64,000 nucleotides of DNA from Isoetes taiwanensis (taxonomy: Eukaryota; Streptophyta; Lycopodiopsida; Isoetales; Isoetaceae): contig JAJEKV010000047.1 of assembly GCA_021234155.1 (NCBI GenBank), forward strand, positions 9,340,033 through 9,404,032, written 5' to 3'. A program made the translations under genes and the position numbers. The notes below the pieces were generated by a model that saw only the letters and a list, made by a program, of their open reading frames with translations, ran no database searches and was not told the origin of the DNA. Positions 37,263-50,231 of the stretch are shown here, piece after piece. The first letter of the stretch is position 1. Each line of letters begins with the position of its first letter.

Positions 37263-39618
37263 TTAACTCAAAACACCTCCTGCACATGAACAAGGCCTTG
37301 GTCTATATGGGAACTCACTCTGTTGGACTTCATCTGAACTTAGTCCCAGGAGAATTCCATTGCGTAATACAGCAGGGGAATTAGGTGGCCTAACTGGATG
37401 AGGAGAAGACTCAACTGATGATGTTGCACTAGGCGAAGCAAAGGGCGTCTCATAAGGCGTGGTTGATGGCACATATATAGGACATACTGGATCAGGTCTT
37501 TTTCTGCTGCTTGTTTCATGAACTGGCAGGTTCAATATGCCTACAGCTTTTCTTGTCACATTATGCACATAAAGCACATCCTCAATGCGTGATAATATGC
37601 TGAATGCTAGGCTCTCTAGCACCCGAGAGTATGCTTCAAGTATTGCTTGACCTACATCCTGCATAGAACGTGAAAAAACTAAGGACTTAGGCGCTGCACT
37701 TTATGACAAAATCATCTACTTGATAATGGCTATAACAGGCTTACAGTGTTAAACTGAATTTTATAAATCTCCAATGAAGTCTGAGGCAAGCCTGGAAATC
37801 TTTGCTTTATGATTTGAAGCATGGATTCAGCCCTTGTAATGAGGACCAGCCTCTTGTCCGAATCATCGACTAAATCTTTCACCTTTTCCCAAGCATACCT
37901 TGCAGTGAACTTGCCATCATGAAGTAATGGATGTCTAGCATGTTGCAGCTTTTTTTGCCAAATGTGGATGGCAGCCTCAATGGAATTTGCTGCATCTAAA
38001 GCTTTATGTTCTGATGATAAGTCAAATAAAGAGAATAGGGCACTTGAGGGGAAGCTTTCAGATTCAAGGGCCCTGTACACTGTTTCCCCCAGACTAAGTC
38101 TTGCATTCTGTAAAGCAGAAAAATGTAAATGAGCCAAACATTTCTCACAACTTTGCCATAAGCACTTTATTTACAAGCACTATAGTGATAAGAGATCTAA
38201 ATCAACACCATACCACTGTTCACCTTTGGAAGAGAGTCCCAGTACACTTTGGGAATTTCCATCTCAGATAAAACCTGATAATTGATTGCCATCACTGCTT
38301 TCAAAATTTGTCTGGTGCATGACCTTTGACGATGTAGATTTTTTAAGGCCTCGTTCGAAAGCCCGTTCATAGGAACTCTCGGGATAGGTAACCACCATTT
38401 TCCTTCCTCTCTTAGGAAAGGGTACTTTTGAGCACTCTTTTCTGACACAGAGATTCCTTGGTCGACGTACCAGAACTCCGACTGCTTAAAACTATCTAGA
38501 TTTTCCTGGAGAAAAAGAAAAAGAGAGAATATTGTAAATCACAATGACAAAATCATCAGGCTGTAACCATGAACATAAAACACAAAATTGACACATACCA
38601 ACAACATTGCATCAAGCTTTCTCAATGCTGGAAGATTAATGTGAAGATCTGACCTTTTTCTTGTAAGCATGACCTGTGCATTGAAAATGGCAATTAAAAT
38701 AATAATAACCATATGAGATAAAATGCAGCATGGTATTTAGCAGAAGCAAATTATAACTCTGTTGAACATGCATTAATTCCAGACTTCAAGTTTACCTGTG
38801 TGCTAGGACTTCCTTCTGAAACATCTGGTGAAGAGGGAACAAGTTCAACAATGTAGTTACTAATGGATAATAGCCAATCCATTTCTCTAGACCACATCTT
38901 TATACGCTCTGGTGACAAAGGTTGAAGACGCCAAAGTTCACCAAATACAGACGCTGCACGTAGAATTGAAGAAACCGAAGATTAAACAAGTGAAAAGCGC
39001 TGTTTGTACTGGTTTATGCTTTGATGGCACTCCTCAAGAACGGAATCCAGTTACCTGCCAAATTAGTAATTGCATTTGATATGGCCAGTGCCGTGCAAAC
39101 ACCTTTCCCACTTCCCGACATATCCTCTCCAAGCAACAATTTTGCGAACCTTTCCTTCATCAGATCGATCTCTGCCATTTGAGAACAGATCAGGTAAGAT
39201 TCCTTGAGATTTTAAATCAGAAAAAGACAATCCTGCAACTCTAAAAAGTTTACAGACTAGATTGGCCTTTTCTGGCCTTATTCATCCATCAACACGCCCT
39301 TTTAAGCTCTAAAATTATAAAAATAGTTACACAAGAGACCAAGGAATTGATCTTACCTGAGGTTTGGTTGATTTGCTTTTTCCATGACGAAGTCCTGCTG
39401 TCTTCCGATGGAAATGAATGGGTTTCTTCCGTTCTAGACTCTGAAGACCATGCTGCCGAAGATGGCTCCTCGGTGCTTCTACTTGGAGGTTGGTCGGAAA
39501 GACAATCGCTTAAGTTACAGCTTAAATAGCATTCAGCAAATGCATCAATACAGCTTGTGCCTGCCGAGCTAATGTTCAATCCCCTTTCTGTACAGCCTTC
39601 TTCAAATCCAGGATTCAT
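37263..39618 (-). CDS. ROPGEF: ROP guanine nucleotide exchange factor, PRONE domain, 7 exons
   Basis: PRONE proteins exchange GDP for GTP on ROP/RAC GTPases at the plasma membrane, controlling polar growth and receptor-kinase signalling. Seven exons with GT-AG junctions and consistent phase join exactly: 39357-39618, 39055-39171, 38796-38953, 38599-38673, 38224-38505, 37745-38107 and 37263-37658 (1653 bases, 550 residues). Residues 1-87 are a variable Ser/Glu-rich head. PRONE spans about 88-457, with [59 protein letters not shown] and [17 protein letters not shown]. Residues 458-550 are a Ser/Pro-rich tail, the region that is autoinhibitory and phosphorylated in characterised ROPGEFs. The length is typical and no stop or frameshift is present. 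The ATG chosen (MNPGFEEG) opens the longest consistent frame. Introns are short for such repeat-rich surroundings. This is the best intact host gene in the window. Confidence 0.95.
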
Positions 39619-42600
39619 ATCTAAAATCCGCTAATTACTAATCACAAACGCCCAACCATAGCCGATATGGTGTGTGCTAGTTCACAAATATGAACCCGAA
39701 TTGAAGCTCTGCACCTCAGAACGGATAATTCAACAGCAAAAACCTGCAACCGGCACTAAAAAGATAAATTCGTATGTGACCCAAATACTTTGCAATGGGT
39801 AGGAAAACAAACCGAAGGACCCAATTCTTCCTTCGATCAAATCTGGTGGCCAAACAAGGGATTCAGGCGGTCCCTATACCAAAGGCGGAACATAATAGGA
39901 CAGGACGGTGATTTGCCAGAATGTAGGGTTTGAGGATTTTTGAAAAATGCAAGGGCGACCTATGAAGAAGAGAGAGAAGGGGCGTTATGCTGCATTTTTA
40001 CACTAACTTAGGCTCGTTCAAGGCATGGGCTGGGTTGGCTCGGGCCTTTATTTTGCTGATTCATTCATCCTCATTTTGCCACCACACAATAGCCAATTTG
40101 GTCTCCGTGGACAATAAAACCTTCAATTTAATTCTTGTCTACAATACAACATAATAAGAGACCCCTCCACCTTGATCCTAATCCTAATCCTAATCCTCGC
40201 CGTATTGCTACCCCCTAAGAGCCTTTGCAATATGTAGCCTCAGTCGGTGCCTCGCTGACACCATGTCCCATATCTGCTGATACTTACTCCTTGCCTTCCT
40301 TTCCACCTGAACATGATGGTTTATCTCCATTTTTTGTAGCTTCTATATAGCTCCTATACTCACCTGCATCCTGCATCTGCTCCTCCTCACACTTTTGTAC
40401 TTTGTCAACATATCTATCAGTATGTCAGTTGTCTCTATTGACAACAACTACAATAAGAATCAGATTGGCTCAACGGTTTCGGACGATAACCTTCTATCTT
40501 GTCATATGCATTTCTCTAATGTCATTGACTAAACATGCCAGCACTTAGTAAAGAGATCAAGGAATATTATTGCCCATACTAGATCATGGAATACTATAGC
40601 CATACACAATTTTGTATGCATGCTAGGGCATAATGACGTAGTATTGAATTGCAATGTGGTTGCCAACATTGTAGCCAGTGTAGCATATGGCAAACAATGT
40701 ATTTTTTTATGAAAGCACGACGAAACATTTAAGCGTACTATTAATATAGAATGAATAAACAAATCACTCTGAAGATCATGCACGAATTAGGAATGTAGTT
40801 TTATATACCCAAATAGGTCTTTATAAGCTATAGAATGTTATTACCTTTAATATTGGTATTATATTACTAATCCACGATTTCGCCATGACATCGACGTCCC
40901 ATAAATGTTTCGAAAAATGTCAATGTCTCCCATTGGGATGTCACAAGAAATGCCTTTATTACCTAATGGTGCCATAAATGGATGATTTATCTACATAATA
41001 GACATCCAAGCGATTGGGTGGTTGATTTATCTCAAATTTTCTCCGACATTTGCAACTTGATAGTAACTTTAAAGTCTATGCTCAGATCATACATGGCATA
41101 TGCAAAGCCATGACATATGCAAAGCTTCATTTAAACAAAGCTCTTACTATTTAGAAGGCAATACATCCAAGTACCAAACAATATAGTGGGCATATGTCTA
41201 GCTAGAAGAAGATAATAAGTCCCTAGTGCGATGATAAACCTTCCTATGGACCAATTATACATAGTTTGTGATGATGCACTCTATAAGATAGGGCTCCAGA
41301 CATTACTAGACTCACACATTGGATAGAATGAACTCAGTCATGGTTGAACTTGGTACCATTGGAGACCTATGTACCATTTATCGTAGAAATGAATTCACTA
41401 AGGAGGAATAGATTTGATCTAAACACCTCTCAAAATACTTATGTAAAATGCTGAGGGACCTTCTCAGGCATCTATAAGCAACAAGTAAATACATGAATGA
41501 AGAAACTTTAAAACTGCTGCCCGGTGATGCCAGGCATAAGAACAAGCTGTTATTTATAAAGGTTATACTCAGATTGAAAAATAGACATATTGTGCAACAC
41601 TCATATATGGTGCATCGTTCTATGCAATAATGAAACTAAGATTCTAGATTTTGCTTATGGTATACACCGAATGATCTATAAATTGATCTCAATTCCTACA
41701 ACTCACAAGCATTTTTACTACATTTTATATGACCTAGATTGTCCAACATTTGCAAATACACTGAGTAGGCAACTTTATTTGGTTGTATTACAAAGCTTGG
41801 AATTGATGTTGAATATTGCAAAACAATAAACATGGATATTTTTCTGTGTATGTTTTTATCAGAACAAACAATAAACATAGATGGGGGACCGAAAACCAAA
41901 TAGAGAAATTGTTCACCAGAGTAAAACCACCACCTTATAGCACACAACAACTAAATGAGCTCTATATAAACGTTAGTATGAAGATAGTGAATCCAAATAC
42001 GATTCTTCACTTTGTTCTTTACTGATGAAGATATATATGCTTTGACAATGAGTTGCTTAGCTTCAATGAACACTTGGGCATCAGGGGCTCTATTGCTCTT
42101 GAAAACGAAGAAATCTCTTCTTTTTCAAATTGACTAAATGATCCATGTCGAAGCCAAATTGTTCTAGGAACTTGGATACACTGTCAATAAGACTTGTTTA
42201 CTATTCAAATTGCAATAGAAAAGACTCTGAAACCACAATCAGGCCAGTCTAGCATGTTGGCGCAAGAAGAAACAATGCTCGATCCTCTGTTGGCATGGAT
42301 CCCCAATCCTGGAACTGCATTGTATTTTAAACATCCACAACAATTAAAAAAAAGGGTATTTGAAAGACATCAAAATAATTATAAAACTTACAAATTTAGT
42401 TTTAATAGACATTATGCCTCTAGAACCAGTCCATTGCTGCCTCTTGTGTTTAGAAGCAGCATGTCTTTGCCATTGATAATCCCTACCACAAAGTTCAACA
42501 AACCTCTTCCAACTTTCATCATCGACGTGCATTTGTTTCGCACATTCCTCCGAAGATTTTCTCTATAGATTTAAACCAAAAAAAATGTAAGAGTTCAATC

Positions 42601-42900
42601 ATAAAAAAAAAAAAAACCAGAACTGTCCTAACCATGGCCCTTCACTACCAAGATATATGATTCTGAATTTTTCAAATCTGACAAAGACCCTAATCTGGAA
42701 TCTTCATGTTCATTCATACTATTTTAATCAAGTAATACGCCCTTGGTTTTATATACATCAACACTGACCATGCTTAAACAGATCAACAAGTGGTCTATTT
42801 AAGTTTATAAAACCCTGATGTAAACAATGGATCAGCAAATGCAAATTCTTTTTTCGTTTCCTCATATGAATTTGGCAGCTCTTCTTTAGCTTCCTCCTCA
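39619..42900. other. ROPGEF upstream region and gene-free spacer
   Basis: The first few hundred bases after 39619 are the likely 5' UTR and promoter of ROPGEF (minus strand). A short ATCCTA microsatellite lies at 40175-40197. Frames at 41590-41829 and 42194-42568 show no recognisable family. Nothing else can be supported in 3.3 kb. Confidence 0.4.
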
Positions 42901-42902
42901 AT

Positions 42903-42957
42903 GACTTGTGGAGCTGAAGACTTGTGGACTTGTGGACTTGTGGAGTTGTGGACTTGA
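42903..42957. repeat. (GTGGACTT)n minisatellite
   Basis: About five imperfect GTGGACTT units form a short tandem repeat next to the 3' end of the transporter pseudogene. Confidence 0.75.
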
Positions 42958-42959
42958 CT

Positions 42960-43811
42960 GCTGGTAAAGCACACCTCCTATAATTGTAAAAAGAAGACAA
43001 ACGATGCCAATGTTACTTGCATGTTTGTCCCATATCAGCACATTGATAACAGCTTATTTACAACTCCAGTCACTATAAATGCAGTAGCTGATATAGCCTT
43101 TCTAGCAGCAAAACCAAACAAACTAATAGCCAGTCCAAATACACAAGAAAGGGCCACAGGGAAAAGGGTCTGAAAACTAAGCAAGCTTGCCAAGGATGTT
43201 GTAGTACATCAACATACTCCTCTGTCAAGATCCAGAATACATGTGCCATCATAAGAGCCAGTAGATTATTGTAGTAAACAAATCCCCATGTATTCAGCCC
43301 CAAATTGGTCACCATGTGCTTGACCAATTTGTTATAACCAATCTGTGTTTGTGACCAATCCGTTATAACATAATCCACAGCACCTCCTTAATATGACGAA
43401 TAGAGAACAAAATGTATACTTTGATGGAAATTGCTGTTTCCTAAAGACTGTGTCTACCATAGCAACAAGCAAGGGTGTGGAAAATCTGAATACAATAAAA
43501 GTATCGACATTTGCATGCTTAATTAGGTTAGTATTGGTAAAGATGGCTAGATAAAAAACAAAAGCAGCAGGGAGAAATTTCTTAACCATGTCCTTGGTTA
43601 AAGGATCATGATAGAGGACTCCAAGTTTGCCTAAGATCCAAATGCCTCCAGCACTAGTTATGTATTGCAGAGCCGTAAGAAGACTAGGGTAAGGAAAATA
43701 TGTTACTGCGTATTTATTACTAATAGCCAGAAGATTGGAATAAAGTGCATGTCCAACTACAAGCGGCCCAGCAGCAGCAAAAAACTTAGGAATCTCGACC
43801 TTGGTTGCCAT
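42960..43811 (-). pseudogene. GONST3/GONST4-like Golgi nucleotide-sugar transporter, broken
   Basis: The family (drug/metabolite transporter fold, TPT domain) moves GDP-sugars into the Golgi lumen. From ATG at 43811 the frame reads MATKVEIPKFFAAAGPLVVG, then KYAVTYFPYPSLLTALQYIT and KHANVDTFIVFRFSTPLLVA. The shift comes after FCSLFVIL. A second frame continues NKLVKHMVTNLGLNTWGFVY and YNNLLALMMAHVFWILTEEY, and a third gives FQTLFPVALSCVFGLAISLF and GFAARKAISATAFIVTGVVN. A segment that normally joins the two halves (about 25 residues around YSWA.AYL) is missing near 43370. No introns interrupt it, which fits either an intronless parent or a retrocopy. At least two frameshifts and one deletion make it inactive. 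Confidence 0.87.
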
Positions 43812-44357
43812 AATTGTTTCTAACAAAAAATAAAACTCACAATTCAGAAGATCCAAGAAACCAGATAGTGGTATCTGCAGATAAGTAACTCTAATGTATC
43901 TCTACAATTATGGTATGTGTAAGTAGTTCCAAATTTGCTTCTACCCAAGGCTAAGTATTTTTGACATTAACTAGGATGAAAGATTTAGTGCCTATTTGAT
44001 AATACTTTTATGTATTGGCAATAACTTTTAGGGAACACATGTTATGGAAAGAAGCAGGCAGAAATGTTTTTTCAATAGCAAGATAATGGCCAAACTGAAG
44101 AAGAATAATGTGCCATGGATATGGGAATATTTGGCCACCTTGTACATTAAAAGAATTCTGGGAAGGGACTCGCAAAGAACACAAGAGCTGGATAGATAGG
44201 CTTCTCATTCATCTCAGCAGATTTTCTACAATGGTGGATAGTGGGCAGCCGCACACATGCGAACTACTCATGAAAAATAAAGAGAATGTCCAATTATACA
44301 ACTTGGACCCCAAAAAATACAATGCTAATAGATGTTTGGTTTGTGTACCTGTCGAAA

Positions 44358-44422
44358 GCTTATCACTGGGATTAAAAAACCCCGCGCTTTTGGGTTTTCA
44401 AGGAAAAACCCTAGTGATAAGC
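44358..44422. repeat. Short inverted repeat, GCTTATCACT/AGTGATAAGC
   Basis: Perfect 10-base arms at 44358-44367 and 44413-44422 enclose 45 bases; a weaker pairing (GGGATTAAAAAACC with AAAAACCCT) extends the stem. Confidence 0.6.
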
Positions 44423-44574
44423 CTTCAGCAAGGGGATTGGACAAACGTAAGGCTGAAAAAGTGCTCCCAAAAAACCCACGAATGGAGAAGTCGAAGATGT
44501 TGTCGCTTGCCAACCTGTACCTGCACATCACCAACACTAGAACAAATGTGAAAAAACAAACCTTCCGGGGCTGA

Positions 44575-44647
44575 TCACGCGTGCCACGCGACAACAAAAG
44601 AAAAACCTCTTCAAATAGAGGGGTTGTTCACGCATGCCATGCGACAA
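44575..44647. repeat. Direct repeat flanking a small hairpin
   Basis: TCACGCGTGCCACGCGACAA (44575-44594) recurs as TCACGCATGCCATGCGACAA (44628-44647), two changes in 20. Between them AAAACCTCTTCAAATAGAGG forms a hairpin. Confidence 0.65.
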
Positions 44648-46537
44648 ATACATTAAACAATTAAGGGGGGGAAGGTGGGTTTCAAAGAATAGAGAATAAG
44701 GTATTGCTGAGAGAGAAGAGGAAGACGCTGATAACTAGCCACAAGAAGGATGAGCATATACATAGCTGCTCTCCCAGAATAATGATCCGATGGCTCGGAT
44801 CGATGCCATTTTCAAAAAGAGAGAACTTGTTAATTTTTCAACAGAGCAGGATGCAGCACTAATGACGGTACCGACGAGATTCCCTTAAATTAAACAAGTA
44901 CATCATAAAAATCTCGCACAACTTCCCTGCATTGATGGCGATCCAATCTAGCCAAAGAAGCTCCACCTGGGTAAAAGAATGTATGGACATGTGGAAATTG
45001 GAAAAAAGAAAGACTCGGCGGTGGCAACAGTGTTTAGGGTCTGGATTCGGGATCATCAGCAAGACAACCCTATGTGAGGACCCTTGGTTCAAACAGACAA
45101 ATCCTTAGTATAACACTTATGTCAGGCGGGATTTTGCAAAGAGATAGGAACAGCAAAAACAAAAACGGAACAAAGGAGACTACATGCCAAGATAAGAATC
45201 CCTTGAATATCATAAGAGATACATAAGGTCTTGCGAGAAACAAAGACAAAAAGCTGAAACAAGATGATACTCAGTCTCATATAAAACTTAAGGCATACGG
45301 CAGAGCCTTTGTGATAGATTATGATATTGAAGGAGGTCACCTTCGCTTGCCAGCTCATTCATCCCTTCCTACTCCTCGAGTCTTCTCAAGGCCAGGGTCG
45401 CCTCCCAATTGTTGCCTTTGCTCTCAACCTCAATCTCCTCATCACACTCCTATGCACTAGATACCTCAATATTTTCAAACGCCGGAAAGTACTTATATCC
45501 ATATTCCTTCCGGGCTGATGTCATTGCCTTCGCAACTGTCTTTACCACAACATGGTATGGGTCACTCTCAGGTTTCTTTTGGTCCTAACCATATACATGA
45601 ATTTTAGTCCTCACCATCTTTTCAACCTCCTGTCAATGTGTACAACATTGAAGATCTCACTTTGACAGAGGAGGGTGCACAGGGCATGACGCCAACTGAC
45701 ACTAAAACTTCTGGACCTCCTGGATTTGCTATTCCCACACAGAAGCCTTGCTCGTAGCCCTCTGTCATGCCTCAAGGCGCTGCCTATTCTTATGCACCAC
45801 CACTTTACACCCAGGTTTCTGTGCCTTCATTACATTTCTGGCAACCCTGCTATCACTCAAGTTAAGCTCCACGGCTCTACATCTCAAACTTCCATATCCT
45901 ATTTTTGGCAATGAGGCAAGCCCATTCTAGAGCAAAGTGCTTAGGCAGACATGGAGGAATTTGAAGCTCTCACTGTTTTAAACAGGCACTCTCAGCCCCA
46001 GATCAAGTTTCATATTTTTTTTCCAGCACTCGCCAACACATCCCCCTGCCCCAACCCCTTTCATCCAAACCCTTGCCCCAAGCCTGCTTTTTGCTAGTTA
46101 TGATTTAATTAATAAAGCATTTTCATCATTTATTATTATTGTGATGGGTTGGTAGCTATGGTCATGCCATGGCTAGCTCTTCATATCCATGCTTTTTCAT
46201 TTTATGTAGCCAGTGACATATAATTTTCTTTCTAAATCTCTCTCTCTCTTTCTAAATCTCTCTCTCGAATGATGGTTTTCCGATAGCACATAGATAAAAA
46301 TTTCTCGTGGATCTTAACGATGATAAATTTTCCCTTGTTACTTTAATTTTTACAATGTATTGGATGCCTAATTTTTCTATAGCATATGGCATCTATTTGG
46401 ATAATGTCAAAAAATAGCTTCTTTCTCACGCTTGAGCTGAAAAGCAGATAGTGGTTGCTTCTAGAGTATGAAATGGCACATAGGTAATTGTAGCTCATGC
46501 AGACACTAATATTTACTCTATTTCTCTCTAGATCTAG

Positions 46538-46592
46538 GATATGGTTCGCCCATCAAATACTTAGATACCCATATGGTTCGCCCATCAAATCC
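46538..46592. repeat. Tandem duplication ATATGGTTCGCCCATCAAAT
   Basis: The 20-base phrase occurs twice about 34 bases apart, near 46540 and 46572. Confidence 0.7.
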
Positions 46593-47291
46593 TTTTGTCT
46601 ATTCCTTATATAGTGTTTAGTCTTATATTGGTGTGTAAATCTCTCTGAAAAGATCAAATTTGATGCATTTGAATCTAATTTAGTAGGCTCAATAAGATCC
46701 ATTTCTTGCTAATTCGAGAGTTGGATCATATTTTTCGTCCTTATTACTCTCTACTAAAAAGACAAATTATTCAAGTCAAAACCAATCTCTTGGTGCTCAA
46801 GGTGGCATTCATGAGAAAAGACAAAGTCGCCACTCTATTTTGTCATTCTACTCCTTAGATTTTTTTCAACTTCCTTTGCCCTCAATGCACGAAATTAGAT
46901 ATTTAATTGTTCTAGTTGTCAAAGAAAACAACAATGTAAAGGCCGGACCTAAAATGTCTTTTGTCATAAACATAGAGTAGTGCCACACTATAGATATCAC
47001 ATCAGAAGAACCCTAGCGAAGACGAACAATCTTGGAACTACATCTGGGGTCCTGATAAAGATATTTTGGATCTAGCTCAAAGAATCACAATAAGTAGGTT
47101 GAGTAGTTGCAAAATTTTGGAAGACAAAGATCTTTGATACACTGTGATTCGTCTGTGATTGGTCTCGTTCACACAAAGGATTTGAGTCTGATTATTAGGC
47201 AGATATGCGGCCCATCTCAAATCTTATTTCTCATGATAGTATGGTTTTCTTCAATGCTGAGATTGGCTCCTCGATCTAACTGTAAGACCGT

Positions 47292-47873
47292 GTGATTAAC
47301 TCTAGTGAATCAAGATGATTAGCTCGATACAATCATGTGAATAGTTCGAGATAATCACAAGAGATTGATATGCACTGTGATGGCAGACCAATTCTCATTA
47401 TCGGAGGTCGAGAGGGGGGTGGTAATCCTACACAGTAATAGGTCTGTTGCTCTGTCTATTTCGTGTCTAAGTCGCATATGCCATTTGGTCTTCACGAATG
47501 ATAAAATTCAATTCAATTAGATTAATGTAATGTTCTTCTCACATGTTCTTGTTGTGCATTTTATCACAAGTATATGTTGTGATCAGCTCGAGATAATCAA
47601 ACATTTACCATGTGTTGCATTTCCTGTGTTTTACGAGCGGAGCATGTTAGAGAGCCTCAATCTCGAGAAATGTCGATGTGATTAGCTCGAGCTAATTACA
47701 AACAACATCATGAAGGACATGGCGTCCGACAGCTGGCTCCAGTGTGCAGGCCACAAACATAAGTTTGCAAACACAAATTTAAGTGTGAAAAAATATATTA
47801 GAAGCACGCGGCATGTGAATTGAAATATATTAGAAGCACGCGGATTGTCTCGAGCGAATCATGTGATTCGCTC
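47292..47873. repeat. Recurring near-palindrome GATTAGCTCGAGATAATC
   Basis: Five or six variants occur (about 47292, 47315, 47337, 47579, 47678 and a looser one at 47847). The motif is nearly self-complementary around CTCGAG. Spacing is irregular, so this is a dispersed motif cluster and not a tandem array. Confidence 0.6.
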
Positions 47874-48665
47874 CCAAAAATTTGGAGACCCGCTCGAGCA
47901 ACGGGGGAGCCAATGAATTGCACGAGCTCTCTCTTCCTTTGGATGTAACAAACAGTCTAATCATGCAGATTTTAAAGTAAATCTAAGCAATAAATGCAAG
48001 GACAATGCAAAAAAAAAAAGAGTGACTATTTTGTTTTCAAATTGGGATGAGAGCATGCTAAGGGTGTGCCTATTTTTGTATCTATTGGGGACCAGAAAGT
48101 ACCCTGAAAAGTACTCAAAGCACTGGGTACTTTGAGGGCTTGATAATATTTTATTAAATATGAAGATTGAATATGGGTGCAATCTTTCCTTGTTTCCCAC
48201 ATCAATGTCTTGATTAAAGCTGAACATCAATGTGTTTTTTATTTGTATTCCAATTTTTGAATTGAGTATGATGAAAAGAAAAAATAAAAGTACTCACATT
48301 TTAAGTACTTAGAGTATGTACTTTGAGAGGTGCCGAAAGTGGTAAACCCCAACATGCTCTTAGCCACCATTGACAGATCTTGCAAGATTTTTGGAAGTTG
48401 TAGACTATAAGTATTGTCAAGTATTGGCAGCTGGTTTTCCTTGAGAAATCATGGCTCACCGAAGCAGTAGGCCTCTTATTTATTGAGCAGCAAGGATTGG
48501 AATAGATTTCTTAAATAGCCAATCCCTCCCCCTCTCCCTGGGCATTTTAGCGGTGTTGTCTACGTTATAAATCATGTCCGACATATTTCCAAAACAAAAA
48601 CTATAGTAATAAAAGTCTATTGTAACAACACTCAAAAAATAGAAATTCGTCCAAAACAAGCTAAC

Positions 48666-48764
48666 TTTGGAAAACAAACACTCTAAATCCACTAGCTTGA
48701 GAAACAAACACTTTAAATCCATTCAAACAACCCGATCTTGGGAAACAAGCACCCTAAATTCGTT
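48666..48764. repeat. Three imperfect copies of GAAACAAACACTNTAAATCC
   Basis: Copies begin near 48669, 48699 and 48740, each ending TAAATYC. Confidence 0.65.
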
Positions 48765-50231
48765 CTTATTTTATTCCAACCAAGTTGCATTGAGATCATT
48801 CAGAATCAATTTACAATTTTGCTGCTCCCTGTTTATTTCTGTGTTTACCTGATACATAATTCCATTGTTCGCTATTCCATTTTCTATCTTACAGGGGTAG
48901 ATTTTTAGCCCAAAATAGATAAAATTTGTCGATGTGGGGAGTTGAGGAGGGGGATGTACAAGCGACTCTAACTGCAAGAGTTTAAGGCCTTTATGTAGAT
49001 TTGGATTTAGAATCTATGGAGGGGTTACACCTTGAGAGACTGGGTTTCTTGTTATGTGATCAATCACCACGATCTTCAAAATTTTATCTCCTTCTTTTCA
49101 TAGCCAATGTTTCCTTAAATAGGAGAGGGGAGGCTAGATGATTCCCAGTGGAACATTAGGTAATGAGATCTCAGTACAAGGAGCAATCCAGAGGAAGACA
49201 TTATAGGACACTCAACTTTAGATGAGGAAGCATTGATAGGAGGTGCAGGAGAATCCTGAAGAGGCATTGTAGCAGATGGAGTAGTTCGATAAGATCTAGG
49301 TCGTAAGAAAATACTATTAAATTCAAAAGATTTATTTTAAAATCTTGAAGCAAGTGTTTGACCATTTAGAAGAGATACCATCAGCTTCTTATGCTACTTG
49401 CTACTTTTGACAACCCACACCAGTGGCAATGGACACTAAAAACTCATGATCAAACACATTAACAGGCAACTCAAGAATGGAAAACTTGCAAGGCATCCTA
49501 GAGGTGGAAAGAATACCAAGAGAGAAATCAGATGCATTAGTATCTAAAAGAATCCACGCCTCGAGAGACCAATTTCTCTGGCCTGAGCACTATTAAACAT
49601 TATCTAGGAGAAACATTTGTCTAATTTCTTCAAAAATTCTTACAACGGTTGTATGTGACGAGGAAGTCATCGAGATAGCCTCGTGTAATATAATAACTAA
49701 AAGAACACAAAAGAACTAATAGCCTAATGTCACAGTCAATCTCCACCAAAAGAACCCCTTGCGACACTGGCAAAGGAACTACAATTTGTTGCATACAACG
49801 TGCTTTGGAGGAAGTTTAGAAGCCATTGACCTTGTTTAGCTTTGAGCACATCTAAGATAAAGCTAAGTTCTTCTTTACTAGCAAAGGATAATATTTGAAG
49901 TGCAACATCAACACGAGCTAGTCTTATTGAAGTCAAGACTGTTACACCCTAAATCATAGGGCTAATCAACACACCAGAAGGGCAGATCCTTTAAGAAAAT
50001 TGTAATCCAATAGGCCCCCCATAGATCACATACCCCATAGATTACATTAGAGACATCCTTTTGAATCAAATTAGAGAATGCCATACATAAAACCTTCAAT
50101 CAGAAGTTTATGAAATATTAAATACAAATTATAATGTACAAATAACAATAGACGAGAATCAATCTCTACTAGGCATCTAAATTAGCCTCTATAGTCGATG
50201 ATCGAGGACTCACTGCTTGTTGGCTTAATTC

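Larger units (their letters stand above)
43860..50231. other. Gene-free region with scattered small repeats
   Basis: Six kilobases contain no gene that can be supported. A Pro/Gln/Ser-rich coding-like stretch interrupted by stops runs from about 45350 to 46080 on the plus strand (for example PPVNVYNIEDLTLTEEGAQG) and may be a decayed gag or host protein. Notable small repeats are listed separately. The 3' end of the RGLG gene, including any distant exon, would lie here on the minus strand. Confidence 0.4.

Noticed and set aside
40175-40197. Telomere-like repeat
   Set aside because: Units are ATCCTA, not the plant telomeric CCCTAAA.
42194-42568. 124-codon plus-strand frame
   Set aside because: No recognisable domain, ordinary composition for a chance frame; both strands were read.
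49736-49936. Minus-strand frame starting MTSIRLARVDVALQILSF, thought to be a Copia reverse transcriptase piece
   Set aside because: Only a few residues line up with the TSIR...DVKTAF region and no flanking motif supports it.
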